In this document: positions 1 to 7,271 of the stretch, one piece after another | How the letters are laid out: every line of letters begins with the position of its first letter | Numbering within the stretch: the stretch's first letter is position 1 | Source: KBS-96 sp964247975 | Lineage (GTDB): Bacteria > Acidobacteriota > Terriglobia > Bryobacterales > Bryobacteraceae | Reading direction: 5' to 3' | Assembly: GCA_964247975.1 (NCBI GenBank) | Contig: CAXTWH010000002.1 | Span: 134,323-198,322 of the forward strand | Length of the DNA stretch: 64,000 nt | Position numbers and translations under genes: made by a program | The notes under the pieces: generated by a model | Databases searched by the model: none | What the model was told of the DNA's origin: nothing | What the model saw: the letters and a program-made list of their open reading frames with translations, nothing else

Positions 1-425
1 AGCTGCAGAATCGGCACGCTCGACGCCGTGTACTTCAGCACGCTCGGCGGATAAATACCCGGCGGCATGCGTCGCAGAACCGTCTGCGAAATCGAGGAAA
101 TCTGCGCCAATGACAATGCCACGTCCGTTCCCGGATGGAAATAGGCTCGGATCACCGCCACGCCGTTGTAGGACTGTGATTCGATATGCTCAATGTCGTT
201 TACAGTAGTGGTGAGCGAACGCTCGCTCAGCGTCACAATCCGGTTCGCCATTTCTTCCGGCGAAATGCCGCTGTAAGTCCATACCATAGTCACCACCGGA
301 ATGTTGATTTCCGGAAAAATGTCGGTGGGCATGGTGAAAATGGCTATACCGCCCAGCACGGCAATCAGAACAGCCATCACCACAAACGTGTAAGGGCGGC
401 GCAAAGCAAGCCGAACAATCCACAT
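1..425 (-). CDS. RND efflux transporter, N-terminal part (runs off window)
   Basis: Inner-membrane pump subunit of the AcrB/RND type, driven by the proton gradient. The first 141 codons are visible. They start at an ATG on the minus strand (425) with MWIVRLALRRPYTF, followed by transmembrane segment 1 (about residues 14-32) and the family signature MPTDIFPEINIPVV, then the start of the periplasmic porter domain (SGISPEEMANRIV). An AGGAG lies about 12 nt upstream of the ATG. The gene continues beyond position 1, so completeness cannot be judged. It is separate from the second RND gene at 42447-45626 and diverges clearly from it in sequence. Substrate unknown. Confidence 0.9.
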   Translation of the reverse strand, partial: MWIVRLALRRPYTFVVMAVLIAVLGGIAIFTMPTDIFPEINIPVVTMVWTYSGISPEEMANRIVTLSERSLTTTVNDIEHIESQSYNGVAVIRAYFHPGTDVALSLAQISSISQTVLRRMPPGIYPPSVLKYTASSVPILQ

Positions 426-602
426 ACGGGAAAAACACTCCTGGTCAGCGCGGCAACAACAAGGTTTCTGGAGCTGATGATCTGAAGTTTAATAGTACGC
501 TAAACGCCGGTCATTCAGCCGGACCCGCGCTCAGGAAAAACGGAGTTATTTCCTGGTATCATGAGTTTACGCTCCGCAATGATTCGTGCGGAGCCTAGCC
601 GC

Positions 603-692
603 GGTGAGGTGCGAGAGTGGTTGAATCGGGCGGTCTCGAAAACCGTTGAACCTTCACGGGTTCCGTGGGTTCGAATCCCACCCTCACCGCCA
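603..692 (+). tRNA. tRNA-Ser, anticodon CGA (reads UCG)
   Basis: A cloverleaf can be drawn: acceptor stem 603-609 pairs with 682-688, G at 689 is the discriminator and CCA is encoded at 690-692. The anticodon loop reads CTCGAAA, giving anticodon CGA. The T arm is GTGGG-TTCGAAT-CCCAC (665-681). The long variable arm is typical of class II tRNA-Ser. No other tRNA was recognised in the window. Confidence 0.95.
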
Positions 693-831
693 GAACGAAA
701 TCAGTTACTTAGTTTGAAGGTGCGGTTCTCTAACCAGACAGCACCACGAATTAGAATTTGCTTGAGGCAGTGAAGGTGGTACTTTGCCTTTGTCGTTTTC
801 TGTGTAGCTAACAAGCAGTTCATTGCTGGGT

Positions 832-1170
832 TCACTTCCCTCGCACAAACGCACCGCAATCGACGCGCAAAAACTTACCGGGCTTAGTCGCATCTGCAGC
901 AGTCACGATCTTGGCGGTATGCGGTTCGATAATCGGCCAGCTAATTGCTGAAAGTGAAACGACGGCGATTTGCCTACGGCTGAGGTTCTGCTGGTACGAC
1001 ATCGAAAGGTCCCCAGTGACTAGAACATCGAAGCCGTTTGCCTCAGCCGCCTCAAGCAGCTTCCCGTTCTTCAAACCAGCCCAGCCGAGATACGCCGCCG
1101 TAAACGTGTCGTGGTGTGCGAGATGCGATCTCAGATCCTGCGGGATGTTCTCATCTAACAGAACCCTCAC
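832..1170 (-). CDS. DUF5615 PIN-like protein, probable toxin of a DUF433 pair
   Basis: A 112-residue protein. It starts MRVLLDENIPQDLRSHL, the acidic first strand (LLDEN) typical of DUF5615 PIN-like nuclease folds, and has a second acidic strand DVLVTGDLSM around residues 49-58. In this family the conserved acids resemble the PIN metal site, which suggests an RNase toxin; no activity is shown here. Its start overlaps the end of the DUF433 gene by ATGA (1167-1170), so the two are translationally coupled, antitoxin first. The C-terminal tail after about residue 95 looks poorly conserved. Confidence 0.82.
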   Translation of the reverse strand: MRVLLDENIPQDLRSHLAHHDTFTAAYLGWAGLKNGKLLEAAEANGFDVLVTGDLSMSYQQNLSRRQIAVVSLSAISWPIIEPHTAKIVTAADATKPGKFLRVDCGAFVRGK

Positions 1171-1394
1171 GCTTGCATCCGTAGCTCGTGCGAGTGCGCG
1201 AACGCGAGAAGCGCACGAATAGTCGGCAAACCAAGCGTCGGGAAACTCGCATGTGTCTGCTCTGGTGTCCGACCATATTCTTCGTCAATTAGCACAACAT
1301 CCGCAGGCACGCGCGTACCCTTCACAACAGGCTGGCCTGCCACCTTCTCAGAATCGACTTCTACGAGATCGCAACCGGTCCAGTCCATGCACAC
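1167..1394 (-). CDS. DUF433 protein, probable antitoxin/DNA-binding partner
   Basis: A 75-residue protein with the DUF433 pattern: a short strand region, then VAGQPVVKGTRVPADVVL, and a helix-turn-helix-like half ending PTLGLPTIRALLAFAHSHE. Members of this family commonly sit directly before a DUF5615 gene, as here with an ATGA overlap. The ordering fits an autoregulated antitoxin-toxin operon. Role by family and context only. ATG chosen at 1394 because no plausible upstream start keeps the family N-terminus. Confidence 0.8.
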   Translation of the reverse strand: MCMDWTGCDLVEVDSEKVAGQPVVKGTRVPADVVLIDEEYGRTPEQTHASFPTLGLPTIRALLAFAHSHELRMQA

Positions 1395-1482
1395 CTCTTC
1401 CTCGATTCTACCGCTCAGAATTCAAGCGATTTTGGACAACGCGCTATTCCGAGCGCCCCGTAAGCGGGTTCTTGGAAATTGA

Positions 1483-1731
1483 TTACTTCAGCGCCTCACT
1501 AATCTCAATGTCCCGCCTTAAAATTTCGGTAAGAAGTTCCAACATTTGCACACCCTTTTGTTGAGCCCTCCCGGAGAAGTATTCCCAGACGCTGCGTTCG
1601 ATTAAGGCTGGAACGAAAACGGTTGCTTCGATCGGAACGGGATGTAGGCTGCGAACGCCCTTGGAGAAGTCGATCTCAGTAAGCATTTCATCCGGAATCA
1701 GTTTATCCGCAATAGATATATTCATTGTCAT
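1483..1731 (-). CDS. Small hypothetical protein, antitoxin-like
   Basis: An 82-residue protein I cannot name with certainty. The C-terminal half (FVPALIERSVWEYF, then LLELLTEILRRDIE-like helices) resembles the short helical antitoxin-type proteins found next to toxin genes, but no toxin ORF adjoins it. It lies 88 bp upstream of the DUF433 gene on the same strand and could be co-transcribed with it. A second in-frame ATG lies 6 bp inside the first; either may be used. The N-terminus faces the divergent PAP2 gene. Confidence 0.55.
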   Translation of the reverse strand: MTMNISIADKLIPDEMLTEIDFSKGVRSLHPVPIEATVFVPALIERSVWEYFSGRAQQKGVQMLELLTEILRRDIEISEALK

Positions 1732-1795
1732 TCTTACCAGTGCTCTGCATCACCATCTTTCAGGATTTCGCCAGAATCATTCCCCATAGTAATAA

Positions 1796-2749
1796 TTGGT
1801 GAAATTCCCAAACAAGCGTCAACTCTGCGAACACTTAAACCTCGAAATATTCCGTGCGCGGTCACTGCTGCTTCTGCTGTTATTGAGTCTGCCTCGGCTA
1901 CAAGCGCAGGATAACTCGCAAACTCCTCCAGCTTCATCCCCCAGCACTGCCTCGACTCAAACCGATGGACGCGATCCGAATGTTTACTTCGGTCCTTCAG
2001 CTTCCGGTCGCAGTTTCCTGAAAAAGTTCGCCGCTAATGTTCTTCTTGATCAAAAGGACATCTGGACCAGTCCTTTTCGCATCAACCGGTCAACCGCAAA
2101 ATGGTGGTTGTTTGCCGGCGCGGGAACCGCTGTTTTACTGGCCGTGGACCATCGCGCTTCGCAAGCCCTGCCTTTCTCCGGTACTTCGGTCGCTTTCGGA
2201 AATAACGCCTCCAGGATCGGCCAATGGTACACCGTGTTTCCCGCTGCCGGGGCGCTGTATGCCGCGGGCCTGATAAACGGTAACGAAAAACTGGCGGAAA
2301 CAGGAGCGTTAAGCTTGCAAGCGCTGGTCGGGGCCGATATTACCGTTAATGTAATGAAAGTCGTAGCGCGGCGGCAGCGGCCCGGCGACGGCGACCACGG
2401 CGGGCATTTCGAAAAAGGCGGATCGTCGTTTCCTTCCGGCCATTCCACCCAGGCATGGGCGCTTGCTTCCGTAATCGCCGATGAGTATGGAGACCATCGC
2501 TGGGTGCCTTACGTCAGCTACGGCTATGCTTCGCTCGTTAGCGTTTCACGCCTGCTTGCGCAAGCGCATTTCACGTCCGATGTATTTGTGGGCGGCGCAA
2601 TCGGGTTCTTTATCGGGCGCTACGTGGTGCAAACGCAGCGCGAACACCGCCTTCACCCTCATTCCACTCACGCGCGGCTTTTTGCGCCAACAGTGATGCC
2701 CTCGTTTTCGCCGGATTCAAAAACAATCGCTTTAGCCTGGAACTATTGA
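1796..2749 (+). CDS. PAP2-family membrane-associated phosphatase
   Basis: Type 2 phosphatidic acid phosphatase-like enzyme that removes phosphate from lipid or small phosphorylated substrates at the membrane. All three catalytic blocks are present: KVVARRQRP (KX6RP), PSGH, and SRLLAQAHFTSD (SRX5HX3D). A leucine-rich segment followed by QAQ near residues 24-37 looks like a signal peptide. No ATG precedes it in frame; the start must be TTG (1796) or GTG (1799), so the N-terminus is uncertain. Its stop overlaps the stop region of the convergent GH51 gene by 7 bp. Substrate not predictable; undecaprenyl-pyrophosphate recycling is one option. Confidence 0.85.
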   Translation: MVKFPNKRQLCEHLNLEIFRARSLLLLLLLSLPRLQAQDNSQTPPASSPSTASTQTDGRDPNVYFGPSASGRSFLKKFAANVLLDQKDIWTSPFRINRSTAKWWLFAGAGTAVLLAVDHRASQALPFSGTSVAFGNNASRIGQWYTVFPAAGALYAAGLINGNEKLAETGALSLQALVGADITVNVMKVVARRQRPGDGDHGGHFEKGGSSFPSGHSTQAWALASVIADEYGDHRWVPYVSYGYASLVSVSRLLAQAHFTSDVFVGGAIGFFIGRYVVQTQREHRLHPHSTHARLFAPTVMPSFSPDSKTIALAWNY

Positions 2750-4284
2750 TTCAACACAAGCTCCACCACGCTCACCGAAGCCGCCGGAAAGCGCCATTTC
2801 AACAGTTCTCCTGGCGTAATCTTCTTTTCCACGGGCTTAAACACATCCGGCTGGTCTTGATTCACATAGGCTCGCAAACTAGGCGGCGCAATTTCCAGCA
2901 CGCGCCCGTTCAAAACCTGTCGGCCTTGCACCGCCAACGTTGTTTCTACTGATCGGCAGCAGTTCGTGTTCAGCACATGCAGAAAAACCCGTTCATTTGT
3001 CCGTGATGCCGCAATGTCCAGTTCCGGAAGAGCCGTCTTCACCGCAATTCCTTGCTCCCCGTTATACCGTTTGAAAAGCCGCGCAACCGACCCTACCGGC
3101 ATCAGGAAACTATTGCCGCGCGGCACCGGAGTCTGTACCGCCATCACGGTCCACCGCGTTCCATTAAAATCTGCGGCAGTGGCAATCTTCACTTTGGCGC
3201 CGTGCCGTTGGTAAATGTTCAAAGATCGCGCATGGTACACCGCTGAAAGCCACTCATACAAAATCGGATTCGTGTTATGCGGTTTCAAGCTCAAGTGGCC
3301 TTCCGTAATCGCAATTCCTGCCGATGGTTTTTGCGCGGCAATTGCTTCTTCCAGTTCCTTGACCCGCGTTTCCACATTGTTGGAAAGCTCCAGCAGTTCT
3401 TCCCAAGCCCGCTGCGGATCAGCCTGGTAGCGCAAGCCGGAAAGAACCGTATCGGGTCGCTTGGGGCTTTGCCCCATCATGTGGATCGCCACATAATCCA
3501 GATACTCGCCCGCTTCTTGCAGCATGTCGGTTGCCCAAAGCTGTGCGCTGCCTCGCCCTTTGTCGCCCCATCCGATCAGTTTGATGGATGAATCCCGTTC
3601 GCGCATCGCTCGGGCAAACTCGCGGGTATGGGTAATCGCTTGTTCTTTCGTGAATGCTTCCCGCACATACGAAGTCTCATTTCCGATCTGCCACAGCTTA
3701 ATGTTGCAAGGCTCCGGAAACCCGTTTGCCTTGCGCTCCGCATGGTCCGGGTCATTAGCATAGCTCACCCAATCCGCTGCTTCCCGCGCATTCCCCGTTC
3801 GGTCGCCTTCCGGCGTTTTCCGGAAAAACGGAATTCCTTCGCCTTCGAAATTTACGCAGTAAAAAGGATCGGCTCCCACCCGGCGGCAGAACGAAACAAA
3901 CTCATGCGTGCCGACCCGGTTGGTTTCCTTGCCGCCCCAATCGTAGTTCCGCATCAGCGGACGATTCTTAACCGGACCGACACCCTCGCGCCATTTGTAA
4001 TAACGGCTGAAGTTCCCGCCAAACCGTATCAGCCCCGGCGCAAGATCGCTTACCGCGTCCACAAAATCTTTTCGCCAATCGTCAATCGCGTAATCCCAAG
4101 CCGCTTCCACCGAACTGTCCGTAGCTCCTAGCGGCTCCATAAACTGCATATATAAGTGCGGCGAAATCGGAAACAGCGCGATCGGGTCAACCAGCACCGA
4201 TGCTTCCGCTGAAGCGGATTGAATAGCGTATGAGGCAATCGCCAAACTGCCTGTTTGTCGCAGCCAGTCCCGTCGAGTTTTCAT
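2743..4284 (-). CDS. GH51-type alpha-L-arabinofuranosidase, exported
   Basis: A 513-residue glycoside hydrolase expected to release terminal arabinofuranosyl groups from plant arabinoxylan or arabinan. The N-terminus (MKTRRDWLRQTGSLAIASYA) is a twin-arginine-like export signal. The catalytic domain carries the acid/base motif GNE (E203, in IGNETSY) and a likely nucleophile E328 in ITEGHLSL, both placed as in clan GH-A family 51. The C-terminal third is the beta-sandwich domain of the family, ending VSVVELVLNQ. It stands alone, convergent with the PAP2 gene. The family call is strong; exact linkage specificity is inferred. Confidence 0.87.
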   Translation of the reverse strand: MKTRRDWLRQTGSLAIASYAIQSASAEASVLVDPIALFPISPHLYMQFMEPLGATDSSVEAAWDYAIDDWRKDFVDAVSDLAPGLIRFGGNFSRYYKWREGVGPVKNRPLMRNYDWGGKETNRVGTHEFVSFCRRVGADPFYCVNFEGEGIPFFRKTPEGDRTGNAREAADWVSYANDPDHAERKANGFPEPCNIKLWQIGNETSYVREAFTKEQAITHTREFARAMRERDSSIKLIGWGDKGRGSAQLWATDMLQEAGEYLDYVAIHMMGQSPKRPDTVLSGLRYQADPQRAWEELLELSNNVETRVKELEEAIAAQKPSAGIAITEGHLSLKPHNTNPILYEWLSAVYHARSLNIYQRHGAKVKIATAADFNGTRWTVMAVQTPVPRGNSFLMPVGSVARLFKRYNGEQGIAVKTALPELDIAASRTNERVFLHVLNTNCCRSVETTLAVQGRQVLNGRVLEIAPPSLRAYVNQDQPDVFKPVEKKITPGELLKWRFPAASVSVVELVLNQ

Positions 4285-4376
4285 AAATTCGTTTGCTTCT
4301 AAACTATCGCGGATAGGAGTAGCAATAGAATTTCAGCTACAAAACAGGAATCGGGACAACCGGGCTCAAATCAAAT

Positions 4377-4760
4377 TTATCGGATACGATATACCACCCC
4401 ATCCTCAATAAACTGATTACCCATCATCTGACCGCCCAAGCGCATACCTTCAACACTTTTGGCTTTTCCGAATACTCGGCGTAGATCCCGCACAAACGGA
4501 TCAGTCATTTTGAAAATGAGCAGCGGCGGCGTAAGCTCAACCGGAAACATTGCTTTTTCCAGCGCATCATATATCAATCCATAAGCGTCTGCTGGCCCAA
4601 CGCTATCTAAACGGCGGGACGACAGCGCCAGGCGCCAGTCTTCGTACTGCGGCGCATAAAGCCACATCGCTAAGCTGATGCCCAAGCCTGCATCGTCAAG
4701 GATTTCGAGAATTTTCGACCCGCTTGTAATGTCAGTCGTCACCAATGCTGTTTTATCCAC
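4377..4760 (-). CDS. Unrecognised 127-aa partner of the HEPN protein
   Basis: A 127-residue protein with no motif I can name. It has a compact mixed composition with a hydrophobic helix LGISLAMWLY, a second block PVELTPPLLIFKMTD, and ends GVVYRIR. It overlaps the 3' end of the HEPN gene by 22 bp on the same strand, so the two are almost certainly co-translated. Similar small proteins may pair with HEPN proteins in other genomes (recollection only, not checked). Possible roles are antitoxin, modifier or HEPN scaffold partner; the sequence does not decide. Confidence 0.7.
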   Translation of the reverse strand: MDKTALVTTDITSGSKILEILDDAGLGISLAMWLYAPQYEDWRLALSSRRLDSVGPADAYGLIYDALEKAMFPVELTPPLLIFKMTDPFVRDLRRVFGKAKSVEGMRLGGQMMGNQFIEDGVVYRIR

Positions 4761-5152
4761 GACAATACTCCATGCTTAGTGTCGGCTACAGCTTCCACGA
4801 GAGCCGATGCCCTGCTGTTTTCATATCTATGGTAACGGCTCTGTTCAGACCATTCCTGCACCAAAGCCCAATTTTTATGGAAAGCGGGATTATTCTTCGT
4901 TTGATCAAGATAATACGACTCCAGCTTAGCGACTTTAACCAACTCCCTAAGATTATGTGTATAACTGGCATCCACACTTTTCTTATCTGGAAAATCATAG
5001 CGGCGCGTATTTTTCGCAATACACGCCTTCAATCCGCACTCTACAGAATACCCGGCTAGGTAATAAGCTCCATCCGGAAAATCTGCGTCTAACAACGATT
5101 TAGCTTCAGCAAGTCTGATTCGCGCTAAATCCTGTAACTCCCTTCGGTTCAC
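4739..5152 (-). CDS. HEPN-domain protein
   Basis: A 137-residue all-helical protein. It has the HEPN pattern: an N-terminal helix ELQDLARIRLAEAKSLL, then GAYYLAGYSVECGLKACIAK, and a C-terminal helix ending GVLSWIKQHW. HEPN proteins are either RNase toxins or nucleotide-binding helper domains. I looked for the toxin motif RX4-6H and found none, which favours the non-RNase group. It is the first gene of a two-gene unit with the 127-aa protein (22-bp overlap). The region reads more AT-rich than its neighbours, hinting at acquisition. Confidence 0.82.
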   Translation of the reverse strand: MNRRELQDLARIRLAEAKSLLDADFPDGAYYLAGYSVECGLKACIAKNTRRYDFPDKKSVDASYTHNLRELVKVAKLESYYLDQTKNNPAFHKNWALVQEWSEQSRYHRYENSRASALVEAVADTKHGVLSWIKQHW

Positions 5153-5328
5153 AGACGTTTATCATAGCTTGCCTGTTAGTTGCTGAGAAGAACGTTTGTG
5201 GATTTCCGCCTTTGTAGCCAGTAAAAGTGGATTCTACTCCCTTCTGAATCTTTTTATTTATCTTGACATCAATATAAATGCAAGCCGCTTCAACCAGCAT
5301 TGTCAGCTTGTAATGAGGACTTAACCCT

Positions 5329-6381
5329 ATGCAAATCGGCATTGACAGCTTTGTAGAAACCACTCCCGATTCCACCACCGGCCTCACGGTCAGTTCCGCC
5401 GAGCGCGTGCGCGATCTGCTGGAAGAGATTGAATTGGCTGATCAGGTGGGTCTCGACGTGTTCGGCATCGGAGAACATCATCGCAAGGAATACGTCGCTT
5501 CCGCGCCCGCCGTTCTGCTCGCCGCTGCTGCCGCGCGGACCAAACACATCCGTCTCGCCAGTGCCGTTACCGTGCTTAGCTCCGATGATCCGGTGCGCGT
5601 GTTTCAGGACTTCGCCACGCTGGATCTGATTTCGCAGGGCCGTGCGGAAATTGTTGTCGGTCGCGGCTCCTTCATCGAGTCCTACCCGCTTTTCGGCCTC
5701 GATCTCAACGAATACGATTCGCTGTTCTCGGAAAAACTCGATCTCCTGCTCAAAGTTCGGGAGAACACAAATGTCCACTGGTCCGGCCAGCATCGTTCTG
5801 CGCTCACCGGCCAAGGCGTTTACCCGCGCCCGGTGCAAAATCCGCTGCCGGTCTGGGTTGGTGTTGGCGGCACGCCTAAATCCTTTGCCCGCGCCGGTGC
5901 GCTTGGTCTTCCTTTAATGGTTGCCATCATCGGCGGTGAGCCGCGCCGCTTTCGTCCGCTGATCGATCTTTACCGTGAAGCAGGCGCTCGCGCCGGCCAC
6001 AATCCTGAGCAGCTTACCGTCGGCATTCACTCGCTCGGCTTTCTAGCCGATACCACTGCACAAGCTGCTGATGATCTTTATCCGGCTTACGCCCACACCT
6101 TTACTCAAATCGGCAAGGAGCGCGGTTGGCCGCCCACTACGCGGGCGCAGTTCGATGCTACCCGCACTGCCGCTGGAGCGCTGATTGTTGGCGATCCTGA
6201 AACCATTGCCGAAAAGATACTCTACGAAAATGAGGCGTTAGGCGGCATCTCTCGCATCAACATTCAACTCACTTCCGGCACGCTTCCACACCGCAAAGTC
6301 ATGCGTGCCATCGAACTTCTAGGCGATCGCGTCGCCCCCCTGGTCAGAAAAGAACTCGTTGCCGCTCCGGTCACAGTCTGA
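5329..6381 (+). CDS. LLM-class flavin-dependent oxidoreductase
   Basis: A 350-residue luciferase-like monooxygenase of the F420/FMN TIM-barrel superfamily. It opens with MQIGIDSFVETT, followed by GIGEHHRKEYVASAPAVLLA, the typical second-strand block, then LASAVTVLSSDDPVRVFQ and LDLISQGRAEIVVGRGSF, all characteristic of the LLM fold. The substrate is unknown. An ATGAGGA-like Shine-Dalgarno region precedes the ATG. The MgtC-like gene begins within or just after its stop, suggesting co-transcription. Confidence 0.88.
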   Translation: MQIGIDSFVETTPDSTTGLTVSSAERVRDLLEEIELADQVGLDVFGIGEHHRKEYVASAPAVLLAAAAARTKHIRLASAVTVLSSDDPVRVFQDFATLDLISQGRAEIVVGRGSFIESYPLFGLDLNEYDSLFSEKLDLLLKVRENTNVHWSGQHRSALTGQGVYPRPVQNPLPVWVGVGGTPKSFARAGALGLPLMVAIIGGEPRRFRPLIDLYREAGARAGHNPEQLTVGIHSLGFLADTTAQAADDLYPAYAHTFTQIGKERGWPPTTRAQFDATRTAAGALIVGDPETIAEKILYENEALGGISRINIQLTSGTLPHRKVMRAIELLGDRVAPLVRKELVAAPVTV

Positions 6382-6412
6382 TCCGCTTCTGACACATGCT
6401 TCAATAAGCGTA

Positions 6413-6850
6413 GTGTGGCCGGAAATTTGGACGAACTTTCAACACATCGCAATAGCCTACATCCTGACCGTCACTATTGGCTGGGAGAGTGAACGGGAAG
6501 CCCACAGTGCTGGTATTCGTACGTTTCCCATCGTAGGCATGGCCAGTTGCGGCTACCTGCTTCTGCTCGGTCCGCAGTTTGATTTGACTGCTCAATCCCG
6601 CCTGCTACAAGGTTTAATTACCGGTATCGGATTCATCGGCGGCGGAGCCATCCTGAAAGAAGGAACTTCAGTGAAAGGAACCGCCACTGCCGCCAGTGTT
6701 TGGAACGCAGGCATTATCGGAGCTGCCGTTGCTATGAACCACTACGGCGTTGCGGTCACGCTTGCTTTCCTGAACCTGCTCACCCTACGTGGTTTGCTGC
6801 CCTTGAAAAGATGGATAGACCGCAAAGCCAAAGAAGCTTCAGAACAGTAA
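6413..6850 (+). CDS. MgtC/SapB family membrane protein
   Basis: Small polytopic membrane protein of the MgtC N-terminal family, linked in other bacteria to Mg2+ limitation and acid stress. The family core is clear: TIGWESEREAHSAGIRTF, GLITGIGFIGGGAILKEG, and VKGTATAASVWNAGIIGAA, with about four hydrophobic helices. The C-terminal MgtC extension is absent. A GTG at 6413 gives the usual short N-terminus; a TTG at 6359 would add 18 atypical residues and overlap the upstream gene by 23 bp. Start is uncertain, family call is firm. Confidence 0.85.
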   Translation: MWPEIWTNFQHIAIAYILTVTIGWESEREAHSAGIRTFPIVGMASCGYLLLLGPQFDLTAQSRLLQGLITGIGFIGGGAILKEGTSVKGTATAASVWNAGIIGAAVAMNHYGVAVTLAFLNLLTLRGLLPLKRWIDRKAKEASEQ

Positions 6851-6892
6851 AACAGCGAAAACGGTTTTTAATCCTATTTGTACAATGCTCAA

Positions 6893-7153
6893 TTAGGAAT
6901 ATTTCCTAGAAGTGTCAGTCCGAGTGCCGCGCCTTAGATTTCCTATATAAAATTCGGAATCGGCAAACTCCGGCCGGTTCTTCCGTAGCCCGATCAGAGC
7001 TTGTATAGCCTGCTTTCGTTGGGGCAGATCGCCCAGATAGCGATCCCGGACAGATCCCCGGACCAGCTCGGAAACGGTGGTCTTCCGGTCGCGGGCGCGA
7101 GTATGTAAACTCTTCCAGAGTTTATCGTCCACGCAAAGCTGCATCCGTTTCAC
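6893..7153 (-). CDS. Ribbon-helix-helix antitoxin-like protein without a toxin
   Basis: An 86-residue protein whose N-terminus (MKRMQLCVDDKLWKSLHTRA) is a basic beta-strand plus helix of the CopG/Arc ribbon-helix-helix type; TTVSELVRGSVRDRYL forms the second helix. Such proteins usually precede a PIN-domain VapC toxin. Here nothing follows: 42 bp after its stop lies the end of the convergent MgtC gene. It therefore looks like an orphan antitoxin, perhaps retained after toxin loss. The last 15 residues look atypical and may be a fused remnant. Confidence 0.65.
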   Translation of the reverse strand: MKRMQLCVDDKLWKSLHTRARDRKTTVSELVRGSVRDRYLGDLPQRKQAIQALIGLRKNRPEFADSEFYIGNLRRGTRTDTSRKYS

Positions 7154-7271
7154 GATGATATTACATCAAATTTCGGGGTTGTTAGAACAGCGGCTGACAC
7201 GCGGCACTTTCAACTTTGCTACCAAGCAATACCGTGCGCTACACTAAGCGAACCGCCGTTAACAGCGACCT

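Noticed and set aside
190..438. 82-codon minus-strand ORF starting MFFPYVDCSACF
   Set aside because: It is a shadow frame of the RND gene at 1-425, whose own frame has clear family motifs.
1734..1937. 67-codon minus-strand ORF ahead of the 82-aa antitoxin-like gene
   Set aside because: It lies antisense to the 5' part of the PAP2 gene and has no recognisable pattern; I could not support it as a toxin partner.
4739..5152. HEPN protein as a classical RNase toxin
   Set aside because: No RX4-6H motif is present, and the partner is not a minimal nucleotidyltransferase.
5290..5838. 182-codon minus-strand ORF
   Set aside because: Antisense to the LLM oxidoreductase, which has full family motifs; composition typical of a mirrored coding frame.
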